DNA of 64,000 bases from Paenibacillus mangrovi (GTDB taxonomy: Bacteria; Bacillota; Bacilli; Paenibacillales; Paenibacillaceae): positions 123,748 to 187,747 of the forward strand of contig NZ_JALIRP010000009.1 of assembly GCF_022898935.1 (NCBI RefSeq), read 5' to 3'. The translations under genes were made by a program, and so were the position numbers. Positions within the stretch are counted from its first letter, which is position 1, and each line of letters starts with the position of its first letter. The notes under the pieces are model-generated. The model saw only the letters and a program-made list of their open reading frames with translations, did not search any database and was not told the DNA's origin. This document shows positions 8,986 to 18,338 of the stretch, in pieces.

Positions 8986-11900
8986 TTATGTGTCAAACCT
9001 TCTGATCAGTTTTTTTAGTGATATTAATATTCAGCCTGGAGCACGGTATTTCTTACAACTGGAAAATGAAGAGGAGGTTATCTCTTTAGTCGAATCACTT
9101 CGAGACCAGTCCATAAGCACTCCGTTTGTATACCAGCATAACCAAGGATCTGCGTATCAGTCATTCAGTATTGAAATAGGTAAAGTTAATTTGGTTATCG
9201 CGTATACATCTGAAGGTGTAAGTCCTGACTTTCTAGTAACTCTGCGAAATCAAGTAGGTGAACAACAAGGGATCTGGAAAGATACTGCACTATTAAGCAT
9301 TGTTTTCAAGCAGTTAGACTCCATACAAGGCGGAAGTACAGACTTGCAAAAAGAAGGAATGCCGCTGCATCCCAAAACATTTGAAGCTGGATTGCAGGAT
9401 CAAATTGATAGCAGTGTGTTAAATAAAGTTGAGCAGACAATTCTTTCTGAGAGAATGGATCAAATATTATCTGAATCCAGTTTTCAGCAAATTACTTTTT
9501 TTGATTTTGAGGAAATTTTTACTGCACTTTCTAAAGGAAGAATTGATAAGGGAGAGTATAAGGATTTCGGACTCTTTGAGGATCCCGATTTGGGAACATA
9601 CAGTAAAAAAGAAATGAAAGAGAGATTATCGAAGAATCGAGAATTATTTGAATTTGTGCGCCAGATTCATGATCTAGGTTTCGAAAACGAGGAATTGGAG
9701 AAAAAACTCTCTTTAAGCGCAGCACCAAAACTAAGAAGTACGGAAGATTGGACAAACACACCGTATACAGATGTAAAGAAAGCGTACGATGAAGTACAGA
9801 ATTTAGGGCAACAAATAGTTGAACTTAAACATATTGAACTTAAAGATCAGCTTCAATTCTGGAATAAACCTCACAAGGAAACAACAGCTGGTGAGCGAAA
9901 ACGTCATGTGATTATTTTTAACCCAGAGCGGCAAGCTGAAATCAATATGACTCTTTCTTTTATAGTTGAAGGTGAGAGTAAAAGTCTTCAGGCAAAAAAT
10001 TTCAAAGTAACGCCTGATTCAGAGGTTCGCTATCAAGTAGCCAGAACAAATGTAAGTCTCAACTTAATATTTTCGAACCCTGATCTTCCTACATTTATGA
10101 AAATGGGTTACAAACATAACGGAAAGTCAAATGTGGGATGTGAATTGCATGTCGCTGTTCTTCCTCTGTCCTTTCAGCAATGCTCTTTTTTTGAACTGGA
10201 CTATTTTGTAGATACCAAAAACCATATGATCAATATACAGACGGATAAGGAAACATATCAAATTGGTACAGGATATCAAAAGAAGGAAGAAAAAATAAAT
10301 GCTTCGGGGGAAGAACTGAAGATCAACAACGATGACTTACTTGAAATTACATTAAATAGTGAGCTTTTTAACGAACAAAATCAATTGCCACTTCACATTC
10401 ATTTTGTTTCTTCGGGAGTGATTGTCCCTGTTCAATTTATAATAGAAGACAAGAGCAAAGTTCCGATTAGTGCATTTCGACTCTGGAAGCGAAAAAGAGA
10501 AGAAAAATTAATTTTTCATAGAGAGGGCAGTAAGTTAAAAGTCGGAAGCTCTGTATATTATGGCAGCAATGAATTTATTAAATACCTGCAATGGGAAGAA
10601 GAATGGAAAGAATGTGGACTAAAAAGTGCAACGCTGGAGTCTGATCAGTTGCATGCAGAAGATTTGGAATTAAGTACAACTTTAATGGATGCTTACAATC
10701 GATTGATCAATTCGTATGTAATTCATAAGTCGACTCCAAGTTTGTGTTATATGAATGAGGAGATTGCTGAACGTGCTAGAGAATACATCGAAGAATATAT
10801 CATGGAAATTAATTCTTTTGAAGAAGGAAAATCGGTTGGAAGAAAAGGAAGAGATCTCTTCAGATTAGGTGTTATTCATCATAATGAAGATGTGATATTC
10901 ACTCCATATCATCCTTTAAATATTGCATATCAGCTCCAGCTAGCGAAGGATGTTCAAAGCGAGCCTGTAGATGATCGAATTCTAAATAGATTACGTCCAG
11001 AAAGCCTCCTTCCATTTATATATGAAAATAAGAAGGAAGAAAATCTATATAAATCTGATACAATTTCTGAGGCTTATGAATGGATAATCTATAAAAACGT
11101 AAATAAAGTTAGCGTAACAGATGCGAATAAATATTTATCACTCATTGTCATGCATAAGCTCAGACAGTTTGAAGAACATTATTCGTATCTTTTCACCGAT
11201 CAAATCAAGGCTCCATACAAAATCAATATAATCAATATAGAAAATGACCATGAAGTTGTTAGAGGTATGTTGCAGTGGTTTATGGAGACAATCAAGAAAA
11301 AAGGTGCCGATCATCTTCGGAAGCTTCATATTAACCTGTATCGCGAGTACAGTCTGGAAACAGAGTTTGATCATTTATCAATCTTGGATACCGCCGAAGA
11401 TATTTCTGCTTATTTTAATGTTTCCTTAAAGTATGAGGAACTTGATTCTAGTCACATACTTAGGCTTATCCGAAATTCAATTTCGTATTATAAACGGTAT
11501 ATTGATCATAAGAGCGAGATTGATTATGCTCATATATCATTCTATAGAATGAACATGAAGGAAAGCTATGCTGTTCAACCGATGAACGAAATGCCGGCAG
11601 GTATAGCGTTAAACGGCTTATATTCGTATTTACCATCCTTTAAATATGAAGAAAATTACCGCTCCGGTTTCGGTACAAAATATTACCTCGGTAATCATGA
11701 GGAAAATCAATTAATTGAGCTCAGCATGGGACTCAATGAGCTAGCAGCCAACTTGAAAAATGAGGGGAACGATTCATTTCATAAGGGTGAAGCAATATAT
11801 TCCCGAACTACGACAGCAGATGAACAATTTTTACAGCAAATTTTTGATGCTTCTCACTGGGTTACCTTTGTTGATTCGCACCTAGATTTGAGTTACTTTA

Positions 11901-14248
11901 ATCAGTTGGATGAGAATTTGTTTGTTATTCATTATAGTGACCAATATTCTTCTAATGGCTATGATGCTATTACAGTAACAAATAAGGCAGCGCATTACCT
12001 TTCAGTCATCAGTGAGTATCTTGGCTCTCATCAATTAAATGTAAGTGAAGAAAAAGTCATAGATATTATTAAAGCTTTTAATACATTCAATGGTGAATGG
12101 CTTCTTAGAATTATTGGAAGTAAGGGACACTACTCTCGTGAGAAATTTAGTATTGTATCAGCTATTAAATTTGCACTTTCTTATTTTGATCATTCTAATA
12201 TCCGTTGGGTTCCAATTTCTCTAGAGGAAATTCTAAGAGTAGCAGGAAGTTCCAATTTGAGTAAGAACGATGGGATATTTACAGCCAAGAATCTGGGGCT
12301 GAAAGGTGTTCATAGCGATGACCTGTTGTTAATGGGTGTAGAAGAGTGGGATCAAAAGCTGAGGATCCATTTCTACCCTGTGGAAGTGAAAATAGGGGTA
12401 AATAGTCAGAATGTTATGGACAAAGCTGCTAATCAAGTTCTGAAAACAAAAAAGATATTTCAAGATGCACTATGTAACGAAGAAAAGCCATTTACTTCAA
12501 AATTTTACCGGTATTTCTTTGCACAGCTATATCTAGTAAATGCGGCAAAGCTTCAGTCCAGCGACTTCTGGCCTGAAAAAAATTATAAGACGCCTTACCA
12601 TATTATTGATAAGCTGATTCATGACCAGGTGGAGGTCAACTTCGATATTGACCGGCTTGTTGGAGCAGGTGCAGTGATTTCATTTCAGAAAGATGCTTAT
12701 CATAGATCTGCCGAGTTTGAAGATAATGTGACCTATCTCAATTTAACCGAATCTGATGGATTGTATGGTCTGATCAAATCCATGCAGGAGATGTTCGAAT
12801 GGATTCAGCATAAAAATAATGATTTGATTAAAGAAAACTTGTTGTCACGTAGATACAATATTCTGTCTGGACATAATACTGAATCGCTCCAGGAAACAGC
12901 TGCTGCTAAAATTACAACCATTGATATTGATTTATCGATAGTGGAACCTTCACAGGAAGAAAAGGAGGAATCAGCTTCAGTTGAACTAAATCATGAAAAT
13001 GTACCTGGCGAGATTGATGAAAAAGAAGAATTTAATGCAGTATTCGAGTCATTGGAAGAACTTGAATCCGATGTAGAACAGACTTCAATATCAGATGGTG
13101 CGATGATAAACACTCCGAATGAAGTAGGCCGAAATTTAAGAATCTTGCTTGGCACTGCGGAGAATAGTGCAAAAGAAATATATTGGGAATATGACCATTC
13201 AGGCTTAGCCAACAGACACTTGCTAATATCCGGTAAATCGGGTCAAGGTAAAACCTATTTTATGCAATGTTTATTGCTGGAGTTATCTAAACAGAATATC
13301 TCTAGTATTATCATTGATTATACCGAAGGATTTTTACCGAATCAGCTTGAACCAGAGTTCATTGATTTCTTAGGTTCAAAGCTAAATCAAAGAGTTGTTT
13401 ATAATGAAAAAGTACCTATTAATCCATTTAAAAGAAACATAAGAGATATTGGTGGAATAACGTTGCCTGAATCCAATACGGATATTGCAGAGAGAATTAA
13501 GAGTGTATTTGCCTCTGTCTACAAATCTCTTGGAATACAGCAGTTAAATGCTATTTATGAAGCGGTATTGAAAGGACTAGAACAGACACAAGACCAGATG
13601 GATCTCAATGTAATGAGAGATATGCTTGAGGAAGATACAGGCAGTGCGTCAAAAACAGCATTGTCTCAAATTAGGCCTTTTATTGATCGACAAGTGTTCA
13701 TTAATGAGCAGGACTTCTCTTGGAATGACATGATAGATCATAGAGGGACTGTGAACATCATTCAGTTAACTGGTTACCCTAATGATGTACAGCGTATTAT
13801 TACTGAATTTATCTTGTGGGATCTATGGAACTATCTTTTGAGAAATGGAAGTAAATCCAGTCCCGTACCTCTGATTCTTGATGAAGCGCAAAATCTAGAT
13901 CATCGTGAACAGTCTCCATCTGCCAAAATATTAACGGAAGGTCGTAAGTTCGGATGGTCGGGATGGTTTGCGACACAATTTTTAAAATCGCAGTTGGGTG
14001 CCGATGAATTGGCGAGAATGCAAAATTCAGCTCAAAAAGTGTATTTTGCTCAAACCGATCAGGAGGTATCTTTTGTAGCTAATTCATTAGCTAGTGAACC
14101 AGGCAAACGTAAGCAATGGGAACAGAAGTTGAATAATCTTCGTAAAGGTCAATGTATTGTACAGGGGCCGCAGTTAATTGAACGAGGAGAGCTTTCCCCT
14201 CCAACAGAAATTGTCGTTAATATTACACCATTGAACGAGAGAATATAA
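8966..14248 (+). CDS. dptH: DNA phosphorothioation-dependent restriction protein DptH (HerA/FtsK-like ATPase)
   Basis: A very large protein (about 1,760 residues). The C-terminal third is a HerA/FtsK-type ATPase: Walker A ISGKSGQGKTY near residue 1420 and Walker B VPLILDEAQN near 1635, followed by an FATQFLKS arginine-finger-like region. A possible PD-(D/E)xK nuclease core is visible near residues 1115-1142, with Asp in HSDDLLLMG and Glu-x-Lys in FYPVEVKIG. An acidic linker (about 1320-1375) separates this part from the ATPase. The ATG at 8966 is chosen because GGGG lies nine bases upstream; this gives a 20-base overlap with dptG. An in-frame TTG at 8933 and ATG at 8957 are alternatives. DptH is the motor of the restriction complex; the nuclease assignment is my inference. 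Confidence 0.9.
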   Translation: MSNQFYNYVSNLLISFFSDINIQPGARYFLQLENEEEVISLVESLRDQSISTPFVYQHNQGSAYQSFSIEIGKVNLVIAYTSEGVSPDFLVTLRNQVGEQQGIWKDTALLSIVFKQLDSIQGGSTDLQKEGMPLHPKTFEAGLQDQIDSSVLNKVEQTILSERMDQILSESSFQQITFFDFEEIFTALSKGRIDKGEYKDFGLFEDPDLGTYSKKEMKERLSKNRELFEFVRQIHDLGFENEELEKKLSLSAAPKLRSTEDWTNTPYTDVKKAYDEVQNLGQQIVELKHIELKDQLQFWNKPHKETTAGERKRHVIIFNPERQAEINMTLSFIVEGESKSLQAKNFKVTPDSEVRYQVARTNVSLNLIFSNPDLPTFMKMGYKHNGKSNVGCELHVAVLPLSFQQCSFFELDYFVDTKNHMINIQTDKETYQIGTGYQKKEEKINASGEELKINNDDLLEITLNSELFNEQNQLPLHIHFVSSGVIVPVQFIIEDKSKVPISAFRLWKRKREEKLIFHREGSKLKVGSSVYYGSNEFIKYLQWEEEWKECGLKSATLESDQLHAEDLELSTTLMDAYNRLINSYVIHKSTPSLCYMNEEIAERAREYIEEYIMEINSFEEGKSVGRKGRDLFRLGVIHHNEDVIFTPYHPLNIAYQLQLAKDVQSEPVDDRILNRLRPESLLPFIYENKKEENLYKSDTISEAYEWIIYKNVNKVSVTDANKYLSLIVMHKLRQFEEHYSYLFTDQIKAPYKINIINIENDHEVVRGMLQWFMETIKKKGADHLRKLHINLYREYSLETEFDHLSILDTAEDISAYFNVSLKYEELDSSHILRLIRNSISYYKRYIDHKSEIDYAHISFYRMNMKESYAVQPMNEMPAGIALNGLYSYLPSFKYEENYRSGFGTKYYLGNHEENQLIELSMGLNELAANLKNEGNDSFHKGEAIYSRTTTADEQFLQQIFDASHWVTFVDSHLDLSYFNQLDENLFVIHYSDQYSSNGYDAITVTNKAAHYLSVISEYLGSHQLNVSEEKVIDIIKAFNTFNGEWLLRIIGSKGHYSREKFSIVSAIKFALSYFDHSNIRWVPISLEEILRVAGSSNLSKNDGIFTAKNLGLKGVHSDDLLLMGVEEWDQKLRIHFYPVEVKIGVNSQNVMDKAANQVLKTKKIFQDALCNEEKPFTSKFYRYFFAQLYLVNAAKLQSSDFWPEKNYKTPYHIIDKLIHDQVEVNFDIDRLVGAGAVISFQKDAYHRSAEFEDNVTYLNLTESDGLYGLIKSMQEMFEWIQHKNNDLIKENLLSRRYNILSGHNTESLQETAAAKITTIDIDLSIVEPSQEEKEESASVELNHENVPGEIDEKEEFNAVFESLEELESDVEQTSISDGAMINTPNEVGRNLRILLGTAENSAKEIYWEYDHSGLANRHLLISGKSGQGKTYFMQCLLLELSKQNISSIIIDYTEGFLPNQLEPEFIDFLGSKLNQRVVYNEKVPINPFKRNIRDIGGITLPESNTDIAERIKSVFASVYKSLGIQQLNAIYEAVLKGLEQTQDQMDLNVMRDMLEEDTGSASKTALSQIRPFIDRQVFINEQDFSWNDMIDHRGTVNIIQLTGYPNDVQRIITEFILWDLWNYLLRNGSKSSPVPLILDEAQNLDHREQSPSAKILTEGRKFGWSGWFATQFLKSQLGADELARMQNSAQKVYFAQTDQEVSFVANSLASEPGKRKQWEQKLNNLRKGQCIVQGPQLIERGELSPPTEIVVNITPLNERI

Positions 14249-14254
14249 GCAAAA

Positions 14255-14284
14255 GGGGGAAAATCCATATTACGGATTTTCTCC
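14255..14284. terminator. Bidirectional terminator between dptH and the DndE-like gene
   Basis: GGGGGAAAATCC-loop-GGATTTTCTCCC stem of about ten pairs, with T-rich flank on the plus side and A-rich flank on the left, in the 41-base gap between convergent genes. Confidence 0.85.
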
Positions 14285-14289
14285 CTTCT

Positions 14290-14700
14290 TTAATTCATAG
14301 TTAATATTGCAAGCCTTAAATCATCAAGTGAGTTTTTTTCTTTTTGGATCTGATCAAGTATTCGAAGTCCTTTTTCAATTCGGATTGCGATTTCATTATT
14401 GATCTCATCAGTATTTAATACTCTCTTAGATTGGTTGATAATAATATGAGAATACAGCGTATATTCTTCGGGAGTGAAAATATCAGGGATTTCCCATTTG
14501 TCTCCAGTATTCTGATCGTTGATTTCAATATTGCGATGAGATGATAAACCTTTAGCCAACGCAAGACGAATAATAAATGGCCGGTCTACATTTGATTTTC
14601 CAGGCTTTTCTTGTGGCAGCTGATCCGACAGGGCTCCTACGAAATAATCCAAAAGTTGCTTTCCTGTAGAGCTTAGATGCTTTCTCTTAAAACCTGCCAT
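14290..14700 (-). CDS. DndE-like protein (second copy, divergent)
   Basis: A 136-residue protein that aligns by eye with the DndE encoded at 18339-18704: PFIIRLALAKGLSSH corresponds to PNILIRYAVALSLKK, and the C-terminal helix ending RIEKGLRILDQ corresponds to HLERGIRDLAAE. It has an extra basic N-terminus (MAGFKRKHLSSTGKQ). DndE in modification operons is a small DNA-binding protein that prefers nicked DNA. Here it is the last gene of a three-gene operon after a DndD-like ATPase, two bases after that gene's stop, with an AAGGGGGT ribosome binding site. It may form a dedicated pair with that ATPase rather than serve the main Dnd complex. Confidence 0.7.
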   Translation of the reverse strand: MAGFKRKHLSSTGKQLLDYFVGALSDQLPQEKPGKSNVDRPFIIRLALAKGLSSHRNIEINDQNTGDKWEIPDIFTPEEYTLYSHIIINQSKRVLNTDEINNEIAIRIEKGLRILDQIQKEKNSLDDLRLAILTMN

Positions 14701-14702
14701 TT

Positions 14703-16727
14703 TTAGACCCCCTTAGGCAAAAAATATCCTGGTTTAATCAGTGTATATTTTCTATTTTGATCGTAATCAAGAGTGAACTGTTTATATGTGCTGTCTTCAA
14801 TCTGTTTAATATATTCCTCTGTAATTTCAGTGTCCGTCGATAGAATAATAACCTGCTCGCTCAATTCTTTGTAGTAATGATTAATCAGATAAGAGCGATG
14901 GTAGCTGTCCAGTCTGCCCAGTGGTGTATCGATAATCATCGGCAGTGAGTAGCGGGAAGATTTGGTTAATGCCCAAACTAGTGCAGATGAAATAATCTGC
15001 ATTTCCCCGGCAGAGCGGTCATTAATACTGATTTCTTGATTTTTATCGTTGTATAATCTGATCGTGTAGGTGTTCATGTCGAATTCAATTTTACCGAATT
15101 CATTTTGTTTACGGAACAATTGATTAAGCATGATTTCAAATTGTTCATGTATAAAGTTAGCTTTTAATTTCGTCAATTTTGTGATGTACTCATCAAGCAA
15201 GTTAATTATTATTGCTAAACGTTCATATTGCTCTTGAGAATTATCATGGTTTTCCGCTTTTATTTCTGATTGGGTAAGTATTTTACTCAGACGTGTTTTT
15301 TCTTCACTTAATGTGTTAATCTTACGTGTGTAGGATTTGAGTCGCATCTCTACTTCACCAAGACTTTTAGTCTGGTTATCAATCTGAATATTTTCTTGTT
15401 CTATGTCAACGGCATCTGGAGCGTTTCTGATTTCCGATTCATATTCTGTAGTTAAGCTCTTCTCTTTTTCAATCTGGTTATAGATGTTCGTTAAATGCTG
15501 TGGTGTCATAAGCGGAAGACTCATTAGCTTTCGATATTGTTCATTATTCAAATCATGAAAAATGTCTAATTCTTCAGTTTCAGTATTTAATTGGTTTAGT
15601 TCTGCCCAAATTTTTTCTCCTGCGCGAAGAAGAGTCTCTTTTTGCATTGATGAGAGCGGCGGCATTACCTCAACATTTAACAGGTTTGAAATGAAATTCT
15701 GATATGGAATTAATGAGGCTTCCTTCACTATTTTCTGTTGTCTATATTTATCTTCTTTTTTCAACTCTTGCTGAAGTAATAGATACTGGTCTTTCAATAG
15801 AATATGCACAGCAGACCCAATAAACTCTTTGATGTATGATTTTTCCAGTTCCTGTAATCTCGTTTCACTAGATGTCAATTTTTTTACATATACTTCTCTA
15901 GAAGAAAAGTTTATTTTGATTTTTTCTTCTCGTTGCTTCTTTAGGAACATTATTTTTTCTTGAAGTTCTTTTTGTTTTAAAAGTTCATTGTTTTTTTTTA
16001 TTGATAGTTCGTTTATTTCTTCAACAAGTTCACTAAGTTTGGTAGCGATTTTTCTGTTATCTACTTTTTGCGAAGAATTTGTACGTTTAATAGAAAGCAT
16101 TTTCTTATACAGAAAAGCTCTGGATTCCTCTAAATCAATTTTTAAATTTCTATAAGTTTCAAGTCCGCTTAACTTTTGGATTGCTTCCTTCATCTCATTA
16201 CTGTTTTGTCTTAATATGACTTCTTTTATTTCTTCTCCATCGAATATAAAAAAAGGTGCGACATGATAGGGAACAGTCCGGTCAATAAAACGGTTATATG
16301 TATCAATATTGTTTACAAGTTGAGTACGACCGCCTCGGGCTCCTGGTTTACGGATTGTAATCTCCCGTGTTTCATTGATCTGTACTTTATTATGATCAAA
16401 AATCCATTTGGTTTTCAGTTCCCATTCTTCTTGGTTATCAACTTCCACAATAAGATTTATGTAGCATTCTCTTCCACCCTCGATAAAGAAAGTGTTATTA
16501 ATTACATTAGAAAATACTCTCCTATACTCAATAGAAGTCATCCCACGTTGACCAAAGAGACTATAGTGTATCGCTTTTAGAATTGATGTTTTCCCTGAAC
16601 CATTAAGTCCGCCGACTAAGATGATATTTTTATTGTCATTACGTGAATCATCAGGAATGTTTAAATCCAGTTCCTGATGACCATAAAACGTCTTATAGTT
16701 ATTAAGAACTAGTTTCTTGATAATCAT
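14703..16727 (-). CDS. DndD-like SMC/Rad50-type ATPase (second copy)
   Basis: A 674-residue ABC-class ATPase with Walker A GLNGSGKT at residues 40-47, a PFFIFDGEEI motif near 170, a long coiled-coil centre (about 190-490), an ABC signature DRSAGEMQI, Walker B PMIIDTPLGRLD and an ILSTDTEI switch segment. Each block has a counterpart in the DndD at 18701-20707, including the FDGE and LGRLD motifs, so the two are paralogues. No CXXC zinc-hook is obvious in the coiled coil. It starts directly after the stop of the small upstream gene, whose last codons contain its AAAGGAA ribosome binding site. Likely partners are the small protein upstream and the DndE-like protein downstream. It may sense or process DNA; this is inference. 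Confidence 0.85.
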   Translation of the reverse strand: MIIKKLVLNNYKTFYGHQELDLNIPDDSRNDNKNIILVGGLNGSGKTSILKAIHYSLFGQRGMTSIEYRRVFSNVINNTFFIEGGRECYINLIVEVDNQEEWELKTKWIFDHNKVQINETREITIRKPGARGGRTQLVNNIDTYNRFIDRTVPYHVAPFFIFDGEEIKEVILRQNSNEMKEAIQKLSGLETYRNLKIDLEESRAFLYKKMLSIKRTNSSQKVDNRKIATKLSELVEEINELSIKKNNELLKQKELQEKIMFLKKQREEKIKINFSSREVYVKKLTSSETRLQELEKSYIKEFIGSAVHILLKDQYLLLQQELKKEDKYRQQKIVKEASLIPYQNFISNLLNVEVMPPLSSMQKETLLRAGEKIWAELNQLNTETEELDIFHDLNNEQYRKLMSLPLMTPQHLTNIYNQIEKEKSLTTEYESEIRNAPDAVDIEQENIQIDNQTKSLGEVEMRLKSYTRKINTLSEEKTRLSKILTQSEIKAENHDNSQEQYERLAIIINLLDEYITKLTKLKANFIHEQFEIMLNQLFRKQNEFGKIEFDMNTYTIRLYNDKNQEISINDRSAGEMQIISSALVWALTKSSRYSLPMIIDTPLGRLDSYHRSYLINHYYKELSEQVIILSTDTEITEEYIKQIEDSTYKQFTLDYDQNRKYTLIKPGYFLPKGV

Positions 16728-16922
16728 CTAGTGCAATTCCTTTCCTTTAGAATGATAGGTCACTAAGTTGATGTAATCGGTACGTTTCTCTGAAGATGAT
16801 ACATTTTCATACATGTGCTTTTCTGCAGTTTTAACAAGAATATTAATTAAATCAGATGGAAGATTATATTTATCACACAGGCTTTTTAAGAGTTGTCGTT
16901 CCTGTTGCCTAAGTGTATTCAT
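16728..16922 (-). CDS. Small protein of the DndD/DndE-like operon
   Basis: A 64-residue protein (MNTLRQQERQLLKSLCDKY and onward) with two predicted helices and a conserved-looking tail TSSSEKRTDYINLVTYHSKG-like in character. I associate it with small proteins found next to DNA-modification operons, but know no activity. ATG at 16922 has AAAGGTGA five bases upstream; an in-frame GTG further up lies inside that site. First gene of a gap-free operon with the DndD-like ATPase and the DndE-like protein. It could be an adaptor, a regulator or an antitoxin-like inhibitor. Confidence 0.65.
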   Translation of the reverse strand: MNTLRQQERQLLKSLCDKYNLPSDLINILVKTAEKHMYENVSSSEKRTDYINLVTYHSKGKELH

Positions 16923-16939
16923 GAAAATCACCTTTCCTA

Positions 16940-16979
16940 TATAGTTAAATGATATAGATAATATTACCTATTAACTATA
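16940..16979. promoter_or_regulatory. Inverted repeat ahead of the small-protein/DndD-like operon
   Basis: TATAGTTAA (16940-16948) and TTAACTATA (16971-16979) form a perfect nine-base inverted repeat with a 22-base spacer just upstream of the ribosome binding site. The right arm overlaps a possible minus-strand -10 (TATAGT). It looks like an operator. The GAAC/GTTC palindrome seen at the dnd and dpt operons is absent here. The rest of the gap to the dndA terminator also contains a looser hairpin (CTAACCA paired with TGGTTAG, about 17059-17090). Confidence 0.4.
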
Positions 16980-17131
16980 CCACATATATTGAATCATTAG
17001 GGGCATATATGCATATTATGAACAAGATTTTGGATATAACCATATGTAAGTTATACCGGCTAACCACTCCAAAAAATGCGGTTGGTTAGTTTGTATACTC
17101 GCTCCAATATAATGAAAAAAATATTTAATGA

Positions 17132-17164
17132 TAAAAAAAACCCGAGAAATATGATTCGATCGGG
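17132..17164 (-). terminator. Terminator of the dndBCDEA operon
   Basis: On the minus strand a CCCGA/TCGGG stem is followed by a run of eight T residues, just downstream of the dndA stop. Confidence 0.7.
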
Positions 17165-17189
17165 CTCTGTTAAACAGAATATTTATTAT

Positions 17190-18320
17190 TTATTTGATTT
17201 GTCCGAAAATATCTAAATCCTCTTTATTCAGATCTGGGCTTAAGGTAATTCGAATCGTTTGTCTTATTTCCTGAAGTGATTTTCCGGCAGCACTAAGGAC
17301 ATGACTTGGTTTGCTAGAACTGCAGGCAGATCCTGACGACAGAGCAATAAATGGTGATAATCTTTTGAGAAGAAGCTCATTGTTTACTCCGATAAACTGT
17401 AGACTGACAAGACCGGGGATTTTATTCTGAGAATCACTGTTGAACTTTATTTTATCACCTAAACTCTCTGAGAGTAGATTAATTAGATATGACTCTAATT
17501 CTTCCAATTTGGCAATATTCTCATTTAAGTGTTTTCGTGCAAGTTCAGCTGCTTTCCCCAGTCCCACAATATTATGTACGGCGAGTGTACCACTGCGGTA
17601 ATTATTTTCCTGCCCTCCTCCATGTATTAGAGGAGTGAGTTTCGTGTAGATTTCTTTTGATTGCTTACGAACTACGGCAGCCCCTATTCCTTTGGGCCCT
17701 CCGATTTTATGACCTGACATGGACAAGAAACCTATATCAGGCATATCTCTCATTGAAACAGGAACTTTACCAATGACTTGCGTAGCATCTGTGTGGAGGA
17801 ACAAACCAGTTTCTTTAAACAGCTCAGCAATTTCTACAATTGGATTCAAAGATCCGATTTCATTGTTACCCCACATGATCGAAGTGAGAAGAGGCTGTTC
17901 CTTGAGTTCTTGCTCCAGTTCATCAACGTGAATTCTGGCATAGGAATCAACATCAAGGAATCTCACATTTGTTCCCCGTTCTGCTAGGTAATGAAAAGTT
18001 TCAATGATTGAAGGATGTTCGACTTGGGACGTGATCATGTAATTGTTGCTGCCAGGCTGTCTTCCGTAGAAGTCCTGTACCCCTTTAATAATCATGTTAT
18101 TGCTCTCAGTTGCACCACTTGTAAACACAATTTCATCAGGTTCACATCCAAGTAATTCTGCTACTTGTTCCCGTGCATGTTTCACTGCTTTCTTAGCATT
18201 TTCAGCTAATGAGTAAAACTTGCTGGACGGATTGCCATATTCCTCTTGAAGATAGGGGAGCATAGCCTCAAAAACCTCTGGATGTATTCTAGTTGTGGCG
18301 CTGTTATCTAGATAGATCAT
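17190..18320 (-). CDS. dndA: Cysteine desulfurase DndA
   Basis: A 376-residue NifS/IscS-class aminotransferase-fold enzyme. It opens MIYLDNSATTRIHPEV, has the TSGATESNN cofactor-binding segment near residue 70, the PLP lysine in SGHKIGGPKG near 205 and the catalytic cysteine in GSACSSSKPSH near 325. It takes sulfur from L-cysteine as a persulfide and supplies it to DndC for insertion into the DNA backbone. It is the last gene of the dnd operon, following dndE by 18 bases; in many systems dndA comes first or is replaced by a housekeeping IscS. Because it is operon-linked, assignment to DNA modification rather than Fe-S or tRNA thiolation is reasonable. Confidence 0.9.
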   Translation of the reverse strand: MIYLDNSATTRIHPEVFEAMLPYLQEEYGNPSSKFYSLAENAKKAVKHAREQVAELLGCEPDEIVFTSGATESNNMIIKGVQDFYGRQPGSNNYMITSQVEHPSIIETFHYLAERGTNVRFLDVDSYARIHVDELEQELKEQPLLTSIMWGNNEIGSLNPIVEIAELFKETGLFLHTDATQVIGKVPVSMRDMPDIGFLSMSGHKIGGPKGIGAAVVRKQSKEIYTKLTPLIHGGGQENNYRSGTLAVHNIVGLGKAAELARKHLNENIAKLEELESYLINLLSESLGDKIKFNSDSQNKIPGLVSLQFIGVNNELLLKRLSPFIALSSGSACSSSKPSHVLSAAGKSLQEIRQTIRITLSPDLNKEDLDIFGQIK

Positions 18321-18338
18321 TAATGATCCCCACCTTCA

